Part shown: piece by piece, positions 41,089-48,956 of the stretch
Numbering within the stretch: position 1 is the stretch's first letter
Layout: each line of letters begins with the position of its first letter
NCBI GenBank assembly: GCA_040752355.1
Contig: JBFMHE010000007.1
Location: forward strand, 62,001 to 126,000
DNA: 64,000 nucleotides
Direction: 5' to 3'
Source of the DNA: Nitrospirota bacterium
GTDB taxonomy: Bacteria; Nitrospirota; Thermodesulfovibrionia; Thermodesulfovibrionales; Dissulfurispiraceae
Position numbers and translations under genes: made by a program
Notes under the pieces: model-generated
What the model was told of the DNA's origin: nothing
The model's input: only the letters and a program-made list of their open reading frames with translations
Databases searched by the model: none

Positions 41089-43893
41089 ATGCCGATCGAG
41101 TATAAAGATACCCTTAATCTACCACAGACCGACTTCCCGATGCGGGCGAACCTCAGCCAGAGAGAGCCCGAGATACTCGGGTTCTGGGCGGAGAAGCGCG
41201 TCTACCAGAAGCTCCAGGAGAAGAACAGGAATAACAAGAGCTATATACTGCATGACGGGCCGCCCTATGCCAACGGGAACATCCATATCGGCCATGCCCT
41301 GAACAAGATACTGAAAGACATCATCGTCAAATACAAGTCCATGCAGGGCTTGTATGCCCCCTATGTCCCGGGCTGGGACTGCCACGGCCTCCCGATCGAG
41401 CTGCAGGTCGACAAGATGCTCGGCGAGGAGAAGAAACGCGGCCCGGTCCTCGAGGGTGATAAGGTCGATGTGCTCCGCAAGCGGCAGCTCTGCAGGGAGT
41501 ACGCCGACAAGTATGTGCACATCCAGCGGGAAGAGTTCAAACGCCTCGGCGTCTTCGGCGACTGGGACCGGCCTTATCTCACCATGTCGTACGGCTACGA
41601 GGCTTCGATCGTACGGGAATTTTTCCGCTTTGTGAAGAACGGTTCGGTCTATAAGGGGAAGAAGCCGGTCCATTGGTGTCCCTCCTGTGTCACGGCACTT
41701 GCCGAGGCCGAGGTGGAGTACGCGGAGAAAGAGTCGCCGTCGATCTTCGTCCGCTTCCGGGTCCTCGACGAGGATGCGGCGTCGTTCCTTCCCCAGCTGA
41801 AGGGAAGGGATACCTACATCGTCATCTGGACGACCACGCCCTGGACGCTCCCGGCGAACCTCGCCCTTGCGGTGCATCCCGACCTCGTCTATGTCGCGGT
41901 AGAGGACGGCAACGAGGCGCACCTCGTCGCCGAGGACAACCTTGCGCAGTTGAAAGAGCGGCAGGTGGTCAAGGGCGAGGTGACCGTCAGAGTGACGGGA
42001 AGCGCGCTGGAAGGCATGCGGGCGCGCCATCCCTTTGTCGACAGGGAGTCGAAGGTCATCCTCGGCGACTTCGTTACGGTCGGCGAAGGCAGCGGCATCG
42101 TACATATCGCTCCGGGCCATGGTGAAGACGACTATAACGCGGGGCTGCGGTACGGCCTCGACATCTACGCGCCGGTGGACGACAGGGGCAGGTTCACCAA
42201 AGCGGTCCCGCAGTTCGAGGGCCAGTTCGTCTTCAAGGCCAATGACGCCATCATCGAGACCCTGAAGGAGCGGCACGCCCTCCTCGGCGTCCAGACGATA
42301 CGCCACTCCTATCCGCACTGCTGGCGCTGCAAGAAGCCGGTCATCTTCAGGGCCACGGCGCAGTGGTTCATCTCCATGGAGCACGGCGATTTGAGGGGCA
42401 GGAGCCTCAAGGAAATAGAGCGTGTCTCATGGATACCCGCCTGGGGAAGGGAGCGGATCTACGGCATGGTCTCGAACAGGCCCGACTGGTGCGTTTCGCG
42501 GCAGCGGGCGTGGGGCGTCCCGATCACGCTCATCACCTGCGACGACTGCGGCGCTTTTGTGAATGACGAAAAGCTCTTCGATGCCATCGTAGCGCTGACC
42601 GAGCAGCAGGGCGCCGACGCCTGGTTCAGGCTGGACCCCGCGGAACTGCTGGGCAAGGATTATACCTGTCCCGGATGCAGCGGCAGGTCCTTTAAAAAGG
42701 AGATGGACATCCTCGATGTCTGGTTCGACTCCGGGGTGAGCCATGCTGCGGTGCTGGAGCGGGATGACCGCCTCTCGTGGCCGGCCGACCTCTATCTCGA
42801 GGGGAGCGATCAGCACCGGGGCTGGTTCCAGAGCTCGCTGCTCGCCAGTGTCGGCACCCGGGGGAGGGCGCCCTACAACACCGTCCTGACCCACGGCTTC
42901 ACCGTCGACGGACAGGGAAAGAAGATGTCCAAGTCGCTCGGGAATGTCATCGCGCCCCAGGAGATCATCAAGGCAAACGGCGCCGAGATCGTCCGCCTCT
43001 GGGTCTCTGCAGAGGATTACCGCGACGACGTGCGCCTCTCGAAGGAGATCATCACCCGGCTGACCGAAGCGTACCGGAAGATCAGGAACACCGCCCGGTA
43101 CCTCCTCGGCAACATCTACGACTATGACGGGAAGGACTACAGCGGGAGTCTCCTCGAGATCGACCGCTGGGCGATGAGCAGGCTGCAGGGCCTGACCAGG
43201 AGGGTATCGGCCGCCTATGAAGAGTTCGACTTCCACGAGGCGTTCCACTCTCTCTACAACTTCTGCGTTGTGGACATGAGCTCCTTCTATCTCGACATCC
43301 TCAAAGACCGGCTCTACACCTTCAGAAAGGATTCCGCCGAGCGCCGGGCCGCGCAGTGGGTCCTCTACCGGATGGTGACCGATATGACGAAGCTCATGGC
43401 GCCCATACTCTCCTTTACCGCGGAAGAGATCTGGGGATACCTTCCGAGCAGAGACGCGGAGAGCGTCTTCCTGTCGCCGTTTCCGTCCGCCGAGAAGCAG
43501 TTCCTCGACGAACGGCTCGAGGAGCGCTGGGAAAAGCTCATCGCCATGCGGGATGAGGCGAACAAGGCCCTCGAGATAAAGAGGAAAGAGAAGGTCATCG
43601 GCAACTCCCTCGAGGCAAAGCTGGTCCTTTATCTTTCCGATGAGGACCTGCGGTTCTTGGAGGGATACCGTGACTTCCTTCCCGCCCTCTTCATCGTTTC
43701 CGAGGCGGAGCTGAAGCCCGCTGCGGAAAGGACCCCTGATGCCTACCAGAGCACAGAAATGACGGGTCTCGCCATCACGGTTGCACGCGCTGCGGGTGAG
43801 AAGTGCGAGCGGTGCTGGAACTGGAGCACCAAGGTGGGCGCCTTCAAGGACCACCCGGAGATCTGCGACCGGTGCCACCGCGCCCTCTCATGA
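41089..43893 (+). CDS. ileS: isoleucyl-tRNA synthetase
   Basis: IleS charges tRNA-Ile. The 934-residue class I enzyme has the HIGH motif in GNIHIGHALNK, the CP1 editing domain (TTTPWTLPANLA), the KMSKS motif (GKKMSKSLGN), and a C-terminal zinc-finger (CERCWNWSTKVG and CDRCHRAL), which is the bacterial type 1 form. The ATG of lspA overlaps its stop codon, giving the common ileS-lspA pair. Expression is probably from the leaderless promoter directly upstream. Confidence 0.97.
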   Translation: MPIEYKDTLNLPQTDFPMRANLSQREPEILGFWAEKRVYQKLQEKNRNNKSYILHDGPPYANGNIHIGHALNKILKDIIVKYKSMQGLYAPYVPGWDCHGLPIELQVDKMLGEEKKRGPVLEGDKVDVLRKRQLCREYADKYVHIQREEFKRLGVFGDWDRPYLTMSYGYEASIVREFFRFVKNGSVYKGKKPVHWCPSCVTALAEAEVEYAEKESPSIFVRFRVLDEDAASFLPQLKGRDTYIVIWTTTPWTLPANLALAVHPDLVYVAVEDGNEAHLVAEDNLAQLKERQVVKGEVTVRVTGSALEGMRARHPFVDRESKVILGDFVTVGEGSGIVHIAPGHGEDDYNAGLRYGLDIYAPVDDRGRFTKAVPQFEGQFVFKANDAIIETLKERHALLGVQTIRHSYPHCWRCKKPVIFRATAQWFISMEHGDLRGRSLKEIERVSWIPAWGRERIYGMVSNRPDWCVSRQRAWGVPITLITCDDCGAFVNDEKLFDAIVALTEQQGADAWFRLDPAELLGKDYTCPGCSGRSFKKEMDILDVWFDSGVSHAAVLERDDRLSWPADLYLEGSDQHRGWFQSSLLASVGTRGRAPYNTVLTHGFTVDGQGKKMSKSLGNVIAPQEIIKANGAEIVRLWVSAEDYRDDVRLSKEIITRLTEAYRKIRNTARYLLGNIYDYDGKDYSGSLLEIDRWAMSRLQGLTRRVSAAYEEFDFHEAFHSLYNFCVVDMSSFYLDILKDRLYTFRKDSAERRAAQWVLYRMVTDMTKLMAPILSFTAEEIWGYLPSRDAESVFLSPFPSAEKQFLDERLEERWEKLIAMRDEANKALEIKRKEKVIGNSLEAKLVLYLSDEDLRFLEGYRDFLPALFIVSEAELKPAAERTPDAYQSTEMTGLAITVARAAGEKCERCWNWSTKVGAFKDHPEICDRCHRALS

Positions 43894-44351
43894 AGCGCCG
43901 CGGCCTCCTGCCCTTCCTCGCCGTCGCCCTTGCGGTGGCGGCTCTCGACCAGATAACCAAGCAGCTCATCGTGACGCATCTCGGCCCCTTCGAGGTGATA
44001 GAGGTGACTTCCTTCTTCACTATCGTCTACGTCGAGAATACCGGCTCTGCCTTCGGCATGTTCAGGAGCCTGGGCAACGCCTTTTTCATCGCCGCGGCGG
44101 TCCTCGCCATCCTCTTCATCGGGTGGCTCATGGTCAAGGACAGCGACCACCGGCTGATCCTCTCCCTGGTGCTCGGCGGAGCTGCCGGGAACCTCATCGA
44201 CAGGATACGGTACGGCCATGTCGTCGACTTCCTCGACTTCCATATCGGCGGCGTCCACTGGCCTGCATTCAATGTAGCCGACTCAGCGCTCACCATCGGC
44301 GTTACCCTCCTCATCATCACGATGCTCTTCCCGCCCTCCCGGAAACGCTAG
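43890..44351 (+). CDS. lspA: lipoprotein signal peptidase (signal peptidase II)
   Basis: LspA is an inner-membrane aspartyl protease that removes lipoprotein signal peptides. The 153-residue protein has four hydrophobic segments and the conserved blocks LDQITKQL, ENTGSAFG, GAAGNLIDRIRYGHVVDFLDF (first catalytic Asp) and FNVADSALTIG (second catalytic Asp). The ATG at 43890 overlaps the ileS stop (ATGA). Its substrates in this window include the CAP, TPR-like and RlpA lipoproteins. Confidence 0.95.
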   Translation: MKRRGLLPFLAVALAVAALDQITKQLIVTHLGPFEVIEVTSFFTIVYVENTGSAFGMFRSLGNAFFIAAAVLAILFIGWLMVKDSDHRLILSLVLGGAAGNLIDRIRYGHVVDFLDFHIGGVHWPAFNVADSALTIGVTLLIITMLFPPSRKR

Positions 44352-44446
44352 GGTGTGTACGACTTAGTAAAGGTTCTCCTGCCCCTGCCGATAATAGAGG
44401 TGATCTGAAAGGTGCAGTTCGGGGGAATCGGACGGTGGGCGACCGC

Positions 44447-44475
44447 TTTACAAAAAGCTCCGAAGCAGGTAAAAT
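44447..44475 (+). promoter_or_regulatory. promoter of first TPR gene, probably leaderless
   Basis: TTTACA and TAAAAT are separated by exactly 17 bases. The -10 overlaps an ATG at 44474 and ends 7 bases before the next in-frame ATG at 44483, so transcription should begin at or next to that codon. Confidence 0.55.
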
Positions 44476-44482
44476 GCATGCG

Positions 44483-44926
44483 ATGCATGATCAGAAGGCA
44501 GAGGCTCTTTTCACCAAAGGGCTGAACGAGCTGCACCAGGGGCACACCCTTGCCGCCCTCGCCTCCTTTGAACGGGCGCTCCAGATCGAAGACAATCCCG
44601 ACTACTACTCCTACCTCGCCTATTGTGTCGCGAAGGAGCGGGGCCAGATACGGAAGGCGATCTCCCTCTGCGAAGAGGCGATACAGAAGAGCCCGCACAA
44701 CCCGGTCCACTATCTCAATCTCGGACGGGTCTACCTCCATGCCCAGAACAAGGAGTACGCGGTCGTCATCTTCCGCGAGGGACTGAAGTACGAGAAGAGC
44801 CAGGAGATCATCGACGAGCTGAACCGGCTGCACACGAGAAAACCGCCGGTCCTCCCCTTCCTGCCCCGCGACAATCCGTTCAACAAGTACCTCGGTATCG
44901 TCCTCAGGATTCTCCGTATCCGGTAG
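44483..44926 (+). CDS. TPR protein, first of a tandem pair
   Basis: The 147-residue soluble protein has about three TPR units (ALFTKGLNELHQGHTLAALASFERAL; AYCVAKERGQIRKAISLCEEAI; HYLNLGRVYLHAQNKEYAVVIF) and a conserved basic tail ending in FNKYLGIVLRILRIR-type text. No signal peptide or enzyme domain is present. The start at 44483 fits the leaderless promoter; 44474 adds three residues. Its paralogue follows 119 bases downstream. TPRs mediate protein binding, and the partner is unknown. Confidence 0.75.
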   Translation: MHDQKAEALFTKGLNELHQGHTLAALASFERALQIEDNPDYYSYLAYCVAKERGQIRKAISLCEEAIQKSPHNPVHYLNLGRVYLHAQNKEYAVVIFREGLKYEKSQEIIDELNRLHTRKPPVLPFLPRDNPFNKYLGIVLRILRIR

Positions 44927-44951
44927 CCGCCTGCCGCCGGGTAATTTTTCC

Positions 44952-44980
44952 TTGATTTGCCCCGAATCATGTGCTATAAA
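44952..44980 (+). promoter_or_regulatory. promoter of second TPR gene
   Basis: TTGATT and TATAAA are separated by exactly 17 bases, with TG one base upstream of the -10 (extended -10). The start codon is 65 bases downstream. Confidence 0.55.
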
Positions 44981-45045
44981 GACTATAACGTCACCTGGAC
45001 AGGGGATAGGGGGACTCCGTCATACTGTACCGGTCTTATGCCACC

Positions 45046-45504
45046 ATGCAGCCGCCGGCGCTGACCATAGGAGAAGCTGAAAAACTCTTTGTTAAGGGGC
45101 AGAGCGCCTTGCAGAGGGGGCGCACCCTTCCTGCCCTCGCCTGTTTCGAAAAGGCTCTGGAACTTACCGATACCCCTCTTTATCGCTCCTACCTCGCCTA
45201 CTGCATAGCAAAGGAGCGGGGACAGCTTAAAAAAGCGGTTTCCCTCTGTGAGGAAGCGATAGAGAGCGAGCCGCGAAATCCGGTGCATTACCTCAATCTC
45301 GGCCGTATCTACCTCCATGCGAAGAAGAAGGAAGAAGCGGTCTCCATTTTCAGAGAGGGGCTCAAGCACGAGATGCACGAAGAGATTATCGATGAGCTGC
45401 AGCGGCTCGTCTCGAGAAAGCCGCCGGTCTTCCCCTTCCTCAAACGAGAGAACCCCATCAACAAGTACATCGGCCTCGTCCTCAGCACGCTCCGCCTGAG
45501 ATAG
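45046..45504 (+). CDS. TPR protein, second of a tandem pair
   Basis: The 152-residue protein aligns along its whole length with the upstream TPR gene. Shared blocks include SYLAYC-AKERGQ, SLCEEAIE, NPVHYLNLGR-YLHA, IFREGLK, EEIIDEL and RKPPVFPFL. It is a tandem duplicate kept under its own promoter. It has three TPR units and no signal peptide. The stop codon is the first base of a heptamer repeat array. Confidence 0.75.
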   Translation: MQPPALTIGEAEKLFVKGQSALQRGRTLPALACFEKALELTDTPLYRSYLAYCIAKERGQLKKAVSLCEEAIESEPRNPVHYLNLGRIYLHAKKKEEAVSIFREGLKHEMHEEIIDELQRLVSRKPPVFPFLKRENPINKYIGLVLSTLRLR

Positions 45505-45594
45505 CTATCAGCTATCAGCTATCAGCCATCAGCATTCAGCTCTCAGCTCTCAGCTTGTCTCCCACTTCCCACTTCTTACTTCCCACTTATCCCC
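45504..45594. repeat. 13 contiguous degenerate heptamers
   Basis: Thirteen 7-base units run without a break in phase: GCTATCA three times, GCCATCA, GCATTCA, GCTCTCA twice, GCTTGTC, then TCCCACT, TCCCACT, TCTTACT, TCCCACT, TATCCCC. The unit changes family in mid-array without losing the 7-base phase. It fills the gap between the second TPR gene and the pdhA promoter. Confidence 0.8.
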
Positions 45595-45600
45595 CCTCGA

Positions 45601-45629
45601 TTGACTGCGTTCCGCTGCCGTGATATGCT
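45601..45629 (+). promoter_or_regulatory. pdhA promoter, probably leaderless
   Basis: TTGACT and TATGCT are separated by exactly 17 bases, and the -10 ends 6 bases before the pdhA ATG. No Shine-Dalgarno is present. Confidence 0.6.
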
Positions 45630-45635
45630 TGAGTC

Positions 45636-46691
45636 ATGCCTGAAAAGACAATAGAATCAATTAATATCAAACGAATCGAGATCCTCGATCAGGCGGGTGA
45701 GACGGACGAGGCGCTCATGCCCTCCCTCGCCGAAGCCGATATCAGGTGCCTCTATGAACTGCTCGTCCTTTCGCGCGCCTTTGACCAGCGCGCCCTGAGC
45801 CTCCAGCGGGAAGGGCGGCTGGGCACCTATGCCTCCATCCTGGGGCAGGAGGCCTCGCAGGTCGGCAGCGCTTATGCGCTGGAACAGCAGGACTGGGTAT
45901 TCCCCTCTTTCAGAGAGACGGGAGTGCATATAGCGCGGGGCTATCCTGCCGAGCTCCTCTTCGCCTACTGGGCAGGCGATGAGCGGGGCATGCAGGCGCC
46001 CGAGGGCCTCAACATCTTCCCCATATCCATTGCCGTGGGCACGCACATACCGCATGCCGTGGGTGCTGCGATGGCGATAAAGTACCGCGGCGAGAAGACC
46101 GCGGTGGCAGCCTACTTCGGCGACGGCGCCACCTCGAAGGGGGACTTTCACGAGGGATTCAACATGGCCGGCGTGTACCGGCTCCCGGTCGTCTTCATCT
46201 GCCAGAACAACCAATGGGCGATCTCGATCCCCCGCGAGCGCCAGAGCGCTGCCAGGACGCTCGCACAAAAGGCGTTTGCCTATGGGTTCGAAGGCATCCA
46301 GGTCGACGGCAACGACATCTTCGCCGTCTATAAGGTGACCCGTGACGCCCTCCGGAAGGCGCGCGACGGAGGCGGCCCCACCTTCATCGAATGCCACACC
46401 TATCGTATGGCCCACCATACCACGGCCGATGATTCGACACGCTACCGCCACGACCGGGAGGTCGAGCTATGGAAGCCGAGAGACCCCCTTGCGCGGCTCC
46501 AGTCGTTCATGGAGAAGAAAGGCCTCTGGACCGAACAGTACCGGGCGGAAGCAGAGGCCCGCGCAAGGACGATCATTGATGACGCCGTAAAGAAGGCCGA
46601 GGCGATGCCGAGGCCCGATCCCGGCGATATGTTCACCTATACATACGCAGCCCCCTCCAGCCGCCAGAGGCGGCAGCAGGGAGCGCTCTGA
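45636..46691 (+). CDS. pdhA: pyruvate (2-oxo acid) dehydrogenase E1 alpha
   Basis: The 351-residue subunit has the thiamine-diphosphate motif beginning GDGATSKGDFHEGFNMAGV and ending at QNNQWAIS, and the phosphorylation-loop region YRMAHHTTADD. With E1 beta it decarboxylates a 2-oxo acid and passes the acyl group to lipoyl-E2. Pyruvate is the likely substrate, but branched-chain or acetoin dehydrogenases are close relatives. It starts the pdhA-pdhB-pdhC operon, overlapping nothing, with pdhB beginning 1 base after its stop. Confidence 0.88.
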   Translation: MPEKTIESINIKRIEILDQAGETDEALMPSLAEADIRCLYELLVLSRAFDQRALSLQREGRLGTYASILGQEASQVGSAYALEQQDWVFPSFRETGVHIARGYPAELLFAYWAGDERGMQAPEGLNIFPISIAVGTHIPHAVGAAMAIKYRGEKTAVAAYFGDGATSKGDFHEGFNMAGVYRLPVVFICQNNQWAISIPRERQSAARTLAQKAFAYGFEGIQVDGNDIFAVYKVTRDALRKARDGGGPTFIECHTYRMAHHTTADDSTRYRHDREVELWKPRDPLARLQSFMEKKGLWTEQYRAEAEARARTIIDDAVKKAEAMPRPDPGDMFTYTYAAPSSRQRRQQGAL

Positions 46692-46692
46692 T

Positions 46693-47655
46693 ATGCCGGC
46701 GCTGAACATGGTCCAGGCGATCAACCTCGCGCTCAGAGAGGAGATGCGGCGCGACAGGTCGGTTGTCGTCCTGGGAGAAGATGTCGGCAAAGACGGCGGC
46801 GTCTTCCGCATCACTGACGGCCTGCTCCCGGAGTTCGGCGAAGAGCGGGTGATCGATACCCCGCTTTCGGAATCGGGGATCGTGGGCGCTGCCATCGGCA
46901 TGGCGGTCAACGGCATGCGTCCCGTGGCGGAGATACAATTCATGGGGTTCATCTACCCTGCCATCGACCAGATATTCTCTCACGCGGCGCGGATCAGGTC
47001 CCGCTCGAGGGGGAGGTTCTCCTGCCCCCTCGTGGTGCGGACGCCCTACGGCATCGGCATACGGTCCCCGGAGCTCCACTCCGAGAGCTCGGAGGCGCTC
47101 TTCTGTCACATGCCCGGTATAAAGGTGGTGGTGCCTTCGACGCCGTACAACGCGAAGGGGCTGCTGGCAGCGGCTGTCCGCGATCCCGATCCGGTGATCT
47201 TTCTCGAATCGACGAGGCTCTACCGGCTCATCCGCGAGGAGGTCCCCGAGGGAGCGTATACGCTCCCCCTCGGCAAAGCCAGGATCGTGCGGGAAGGGAA
47301 GGAAGTAACGGTCATCTCCTGGGGCAGCATGCTTCACAAGACGCTCCAGGCAGTCGATGGCCTCGATGCCGAGGTCATCGACCTGATGACCCTGAACCCT
47401 TTCGATGAGGAAACGATCACGGGATCGGTCAAGAAAACCGGCCGCGTGGTGATCGTCCATGAGGCGCCCAAGACCGGCGGCTTCGGCGCCGAGCTCTCGG
47501 CAACCATAGCCGAGGATGCGATGCTCTTCCTGAAGGGGCCGGTCCTGCGCGTCACCGGGCCGGATGCGGTGATCCCGCTGCCCAAGCTCGAAGAGCGGTA
47601 TGCGCCCTCCCCCGAACGGATACGCAAAGCGCTCGAAGAAATAATGCGCTACTGA
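46693..47655 (+). CDS. pdhB: pyruvate (2-oxo acid) dehydrogenase E1 beta
   Basis: The 320-residue transketolase-type subunit shows MVQAINLALREEMRRD, VLGEDVGKDGGVFRIT, GIRSPELHSESSEALFCH (the conserved beta His region), PSTPYNAKGLL and a C-terminal domain with ISWGSM. It forms the alpha2beta2 E1 with the upstream gene and follows it with essentially no gap. Confidence 0.9.
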   Translation: MPALNMVQAINLALREEMRRDRSVVVLGEDVGKDGGVFRITDGLLPEFGEERVIDTPLSESGIVGAAIGMAVNGMRPVAEIQFMGFIYPAIDQIFSHAARIRSRSRGRFSCPLVVRTPYGIGIRSPELHSESSEALFCHMPGIKVVVPSTPYNAKGLLAAAVRDPDPVIFLESTRLYRLIREEVPEGAYTLPLGKARIVREGKEVTVISWGSMLHKTLQAVDGLDAEVIDLMTLNPFDEETITGSVKKTGRVVIVHEAPKTGGFGAELSATIAEDAMLFLKGPVLRVTGPDAVIPLPKLEERYAPSPERIRKALEEIMRY

Positions 47656-47744
47656 GACAAAAATTCCGGACCCCGGCATCCGGGCTCCAAGCGCCTTGGA
47701 AATGGTGATGTGGAGTTTAGAACGAAACGAAGAGGAGCGACAGT

Positions 47745-48935
47745 ATGCCATTCACGTTTGTCCTGCCCGATCTCGGAGAGGGCATCACCGAAGGAGAGGT
47801 CCGGAAGTGGCTCGTCAAGGAGGGCGATGCGGTCGAGGAGCACCAGAATATCCTCGAGGTCGAGACCGACAAGGCGATCGTAGAGGTCCCTTCTCCCCGG
47901 CGGGGCAGGATACTGAGCCTCTCGAAGCGCGAGGGCGAGGTCGCGAAGGTCGGAGAGGCCCTGGTCCTCATTGCCGGGGAAGGGGAAGAGCCCGAGAAGA
48001 AGCCCGAACGACCCGAGCGAGAGGAACGGACGAAGTCCGTCTCTGTCGTCGGCGTTCTCCCCGAAGCCGAGCCCGAACGAGAGATACGGGCCGCACCGGC
48101 TGTCCGCGCCCTGGCGAAGGAGCTCGGGGTGGAGCTCGAGGGCGTCAGGGGATCGGGGCCGGACGGCAGCATTAAGGAAGCGGACGTGAGGACCGCCGCC
48201 CGGAGAGCGAAAAAGGCGGAGGACCTCTACGGCCCCTCCGAGCGGGTCCCGCTGCGGGGCATGCGCAGGACGATCGCCAAGAACCTCGTCACCTCCCAGA
48301 GAATGACCGCCTTTGTGACGGGCATGGACGAAGCGGACATCACCGAGCTCTGGACCCTTCGCGAGCGGGAAAAGAGACCGCTCCAGAAGAAAGGGATACA
48401 CCTCACCTTCATGCCCTTTTTCATCAAGGCGGTGCAGCACGCGCTGGTTGAGCATCCTTATCTGAACGCCTCGGTGGACGAGGAGCGTGAAGAGATCGTC
48501 ATGAAAAAGTACTGGAACATCGCGGTCGCTGTCGATACGCCCGACGGCCTGATGGTGCCGGTGATCCGGAATGCGGAGAAGAAGACGATCCTGGAGCTCG
48601 CCGCCGAGATCCAGAGCCTCAGCAGCAAGGCGCGGGAGCGGAAGATCGCGCTCGAAGAGATGAAGGGGAGCACCTTCACCATCACCAATTACGGACACTT
48701 CGGCGGCACCTTCGCGACGCCTATCATCAACTATCCCGATGTGGCGATCCTCGGCGCCGGCAGGATCAGCGAAAAGCCCTGGGTAAAGGACGGACAGATC
48801 GTGATACGGAGGATACTCCCCCTCTCGCTCACCTTCGACCACCGGGTCACCGACGGGGTCGACGCTGCGCAGTTTCTCACCACGGTGATCGGCTATCTCG
48901 AAGACCCTGCGCTGCTGTTCATAGAGAGTTCATAG
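47745..48935 (+). CDS. pdhC: dihydrolipoamide acyltransferase (E2)
   Basis: The 396-residue protein has one lipoyl domain (lysine in VETDKAIVEVPSP), a flexible charged linker, a peripheral-subunit-binding domain (APAVRALAKELGVELEGVRGSG, within 120-145), and a catalytic core ending FDHRVTDGVDAAQFL, where His and Asp are the active-site residues. It transfers the acyl group to CoA. No lipoamide dehydrogenase (E3) gene follows, so E3 must be encoded elsewhere. GAGGAGCG precedes the ATG. Confidence 0.92.
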   Translation: MPFTFVLPDLGEGITEGEVRKWLVKEGDAVEEHQNILEVETDKAIVEVPSPRRGRILSLSKREGEVAKVGEALVLIAGEGEEPEKKPERPEREERTKSVSVVGVLPEAEPEREIRAAPAVRALAKELGVELEGVRGSGPDGSIKEADVRTAARRAKKAEDLYGPSERVPLRGMRRTIAKNLVTSQRMTAFVTGMDEADITELWTLREREKRPLQKKGIHLTFMPFFIKAVQHALVEHPYLNASVDEEREEIVMKKYWNIAVAVDTPDGLMVPVIRNAEKKTILELAAEIQSLSSKARERKIALEEMKGSTFTITNYGHFGGTFATPIINYPDVAILGAGRISEKPWVKDGQIVIRRILPLSLTFDHRVTDGVDAAQFLTTVIGYLEDPALLFIESS

Positions 48936-48956
48936 GGAGAGCTCAGAGGAGCGCGC

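Noticed and set aside
45504-45594. CRISPR-like array
   Set aside because: Units are only 7 bases with no spacers and no cas genes nearby; it is a degenerate tandem repeat.
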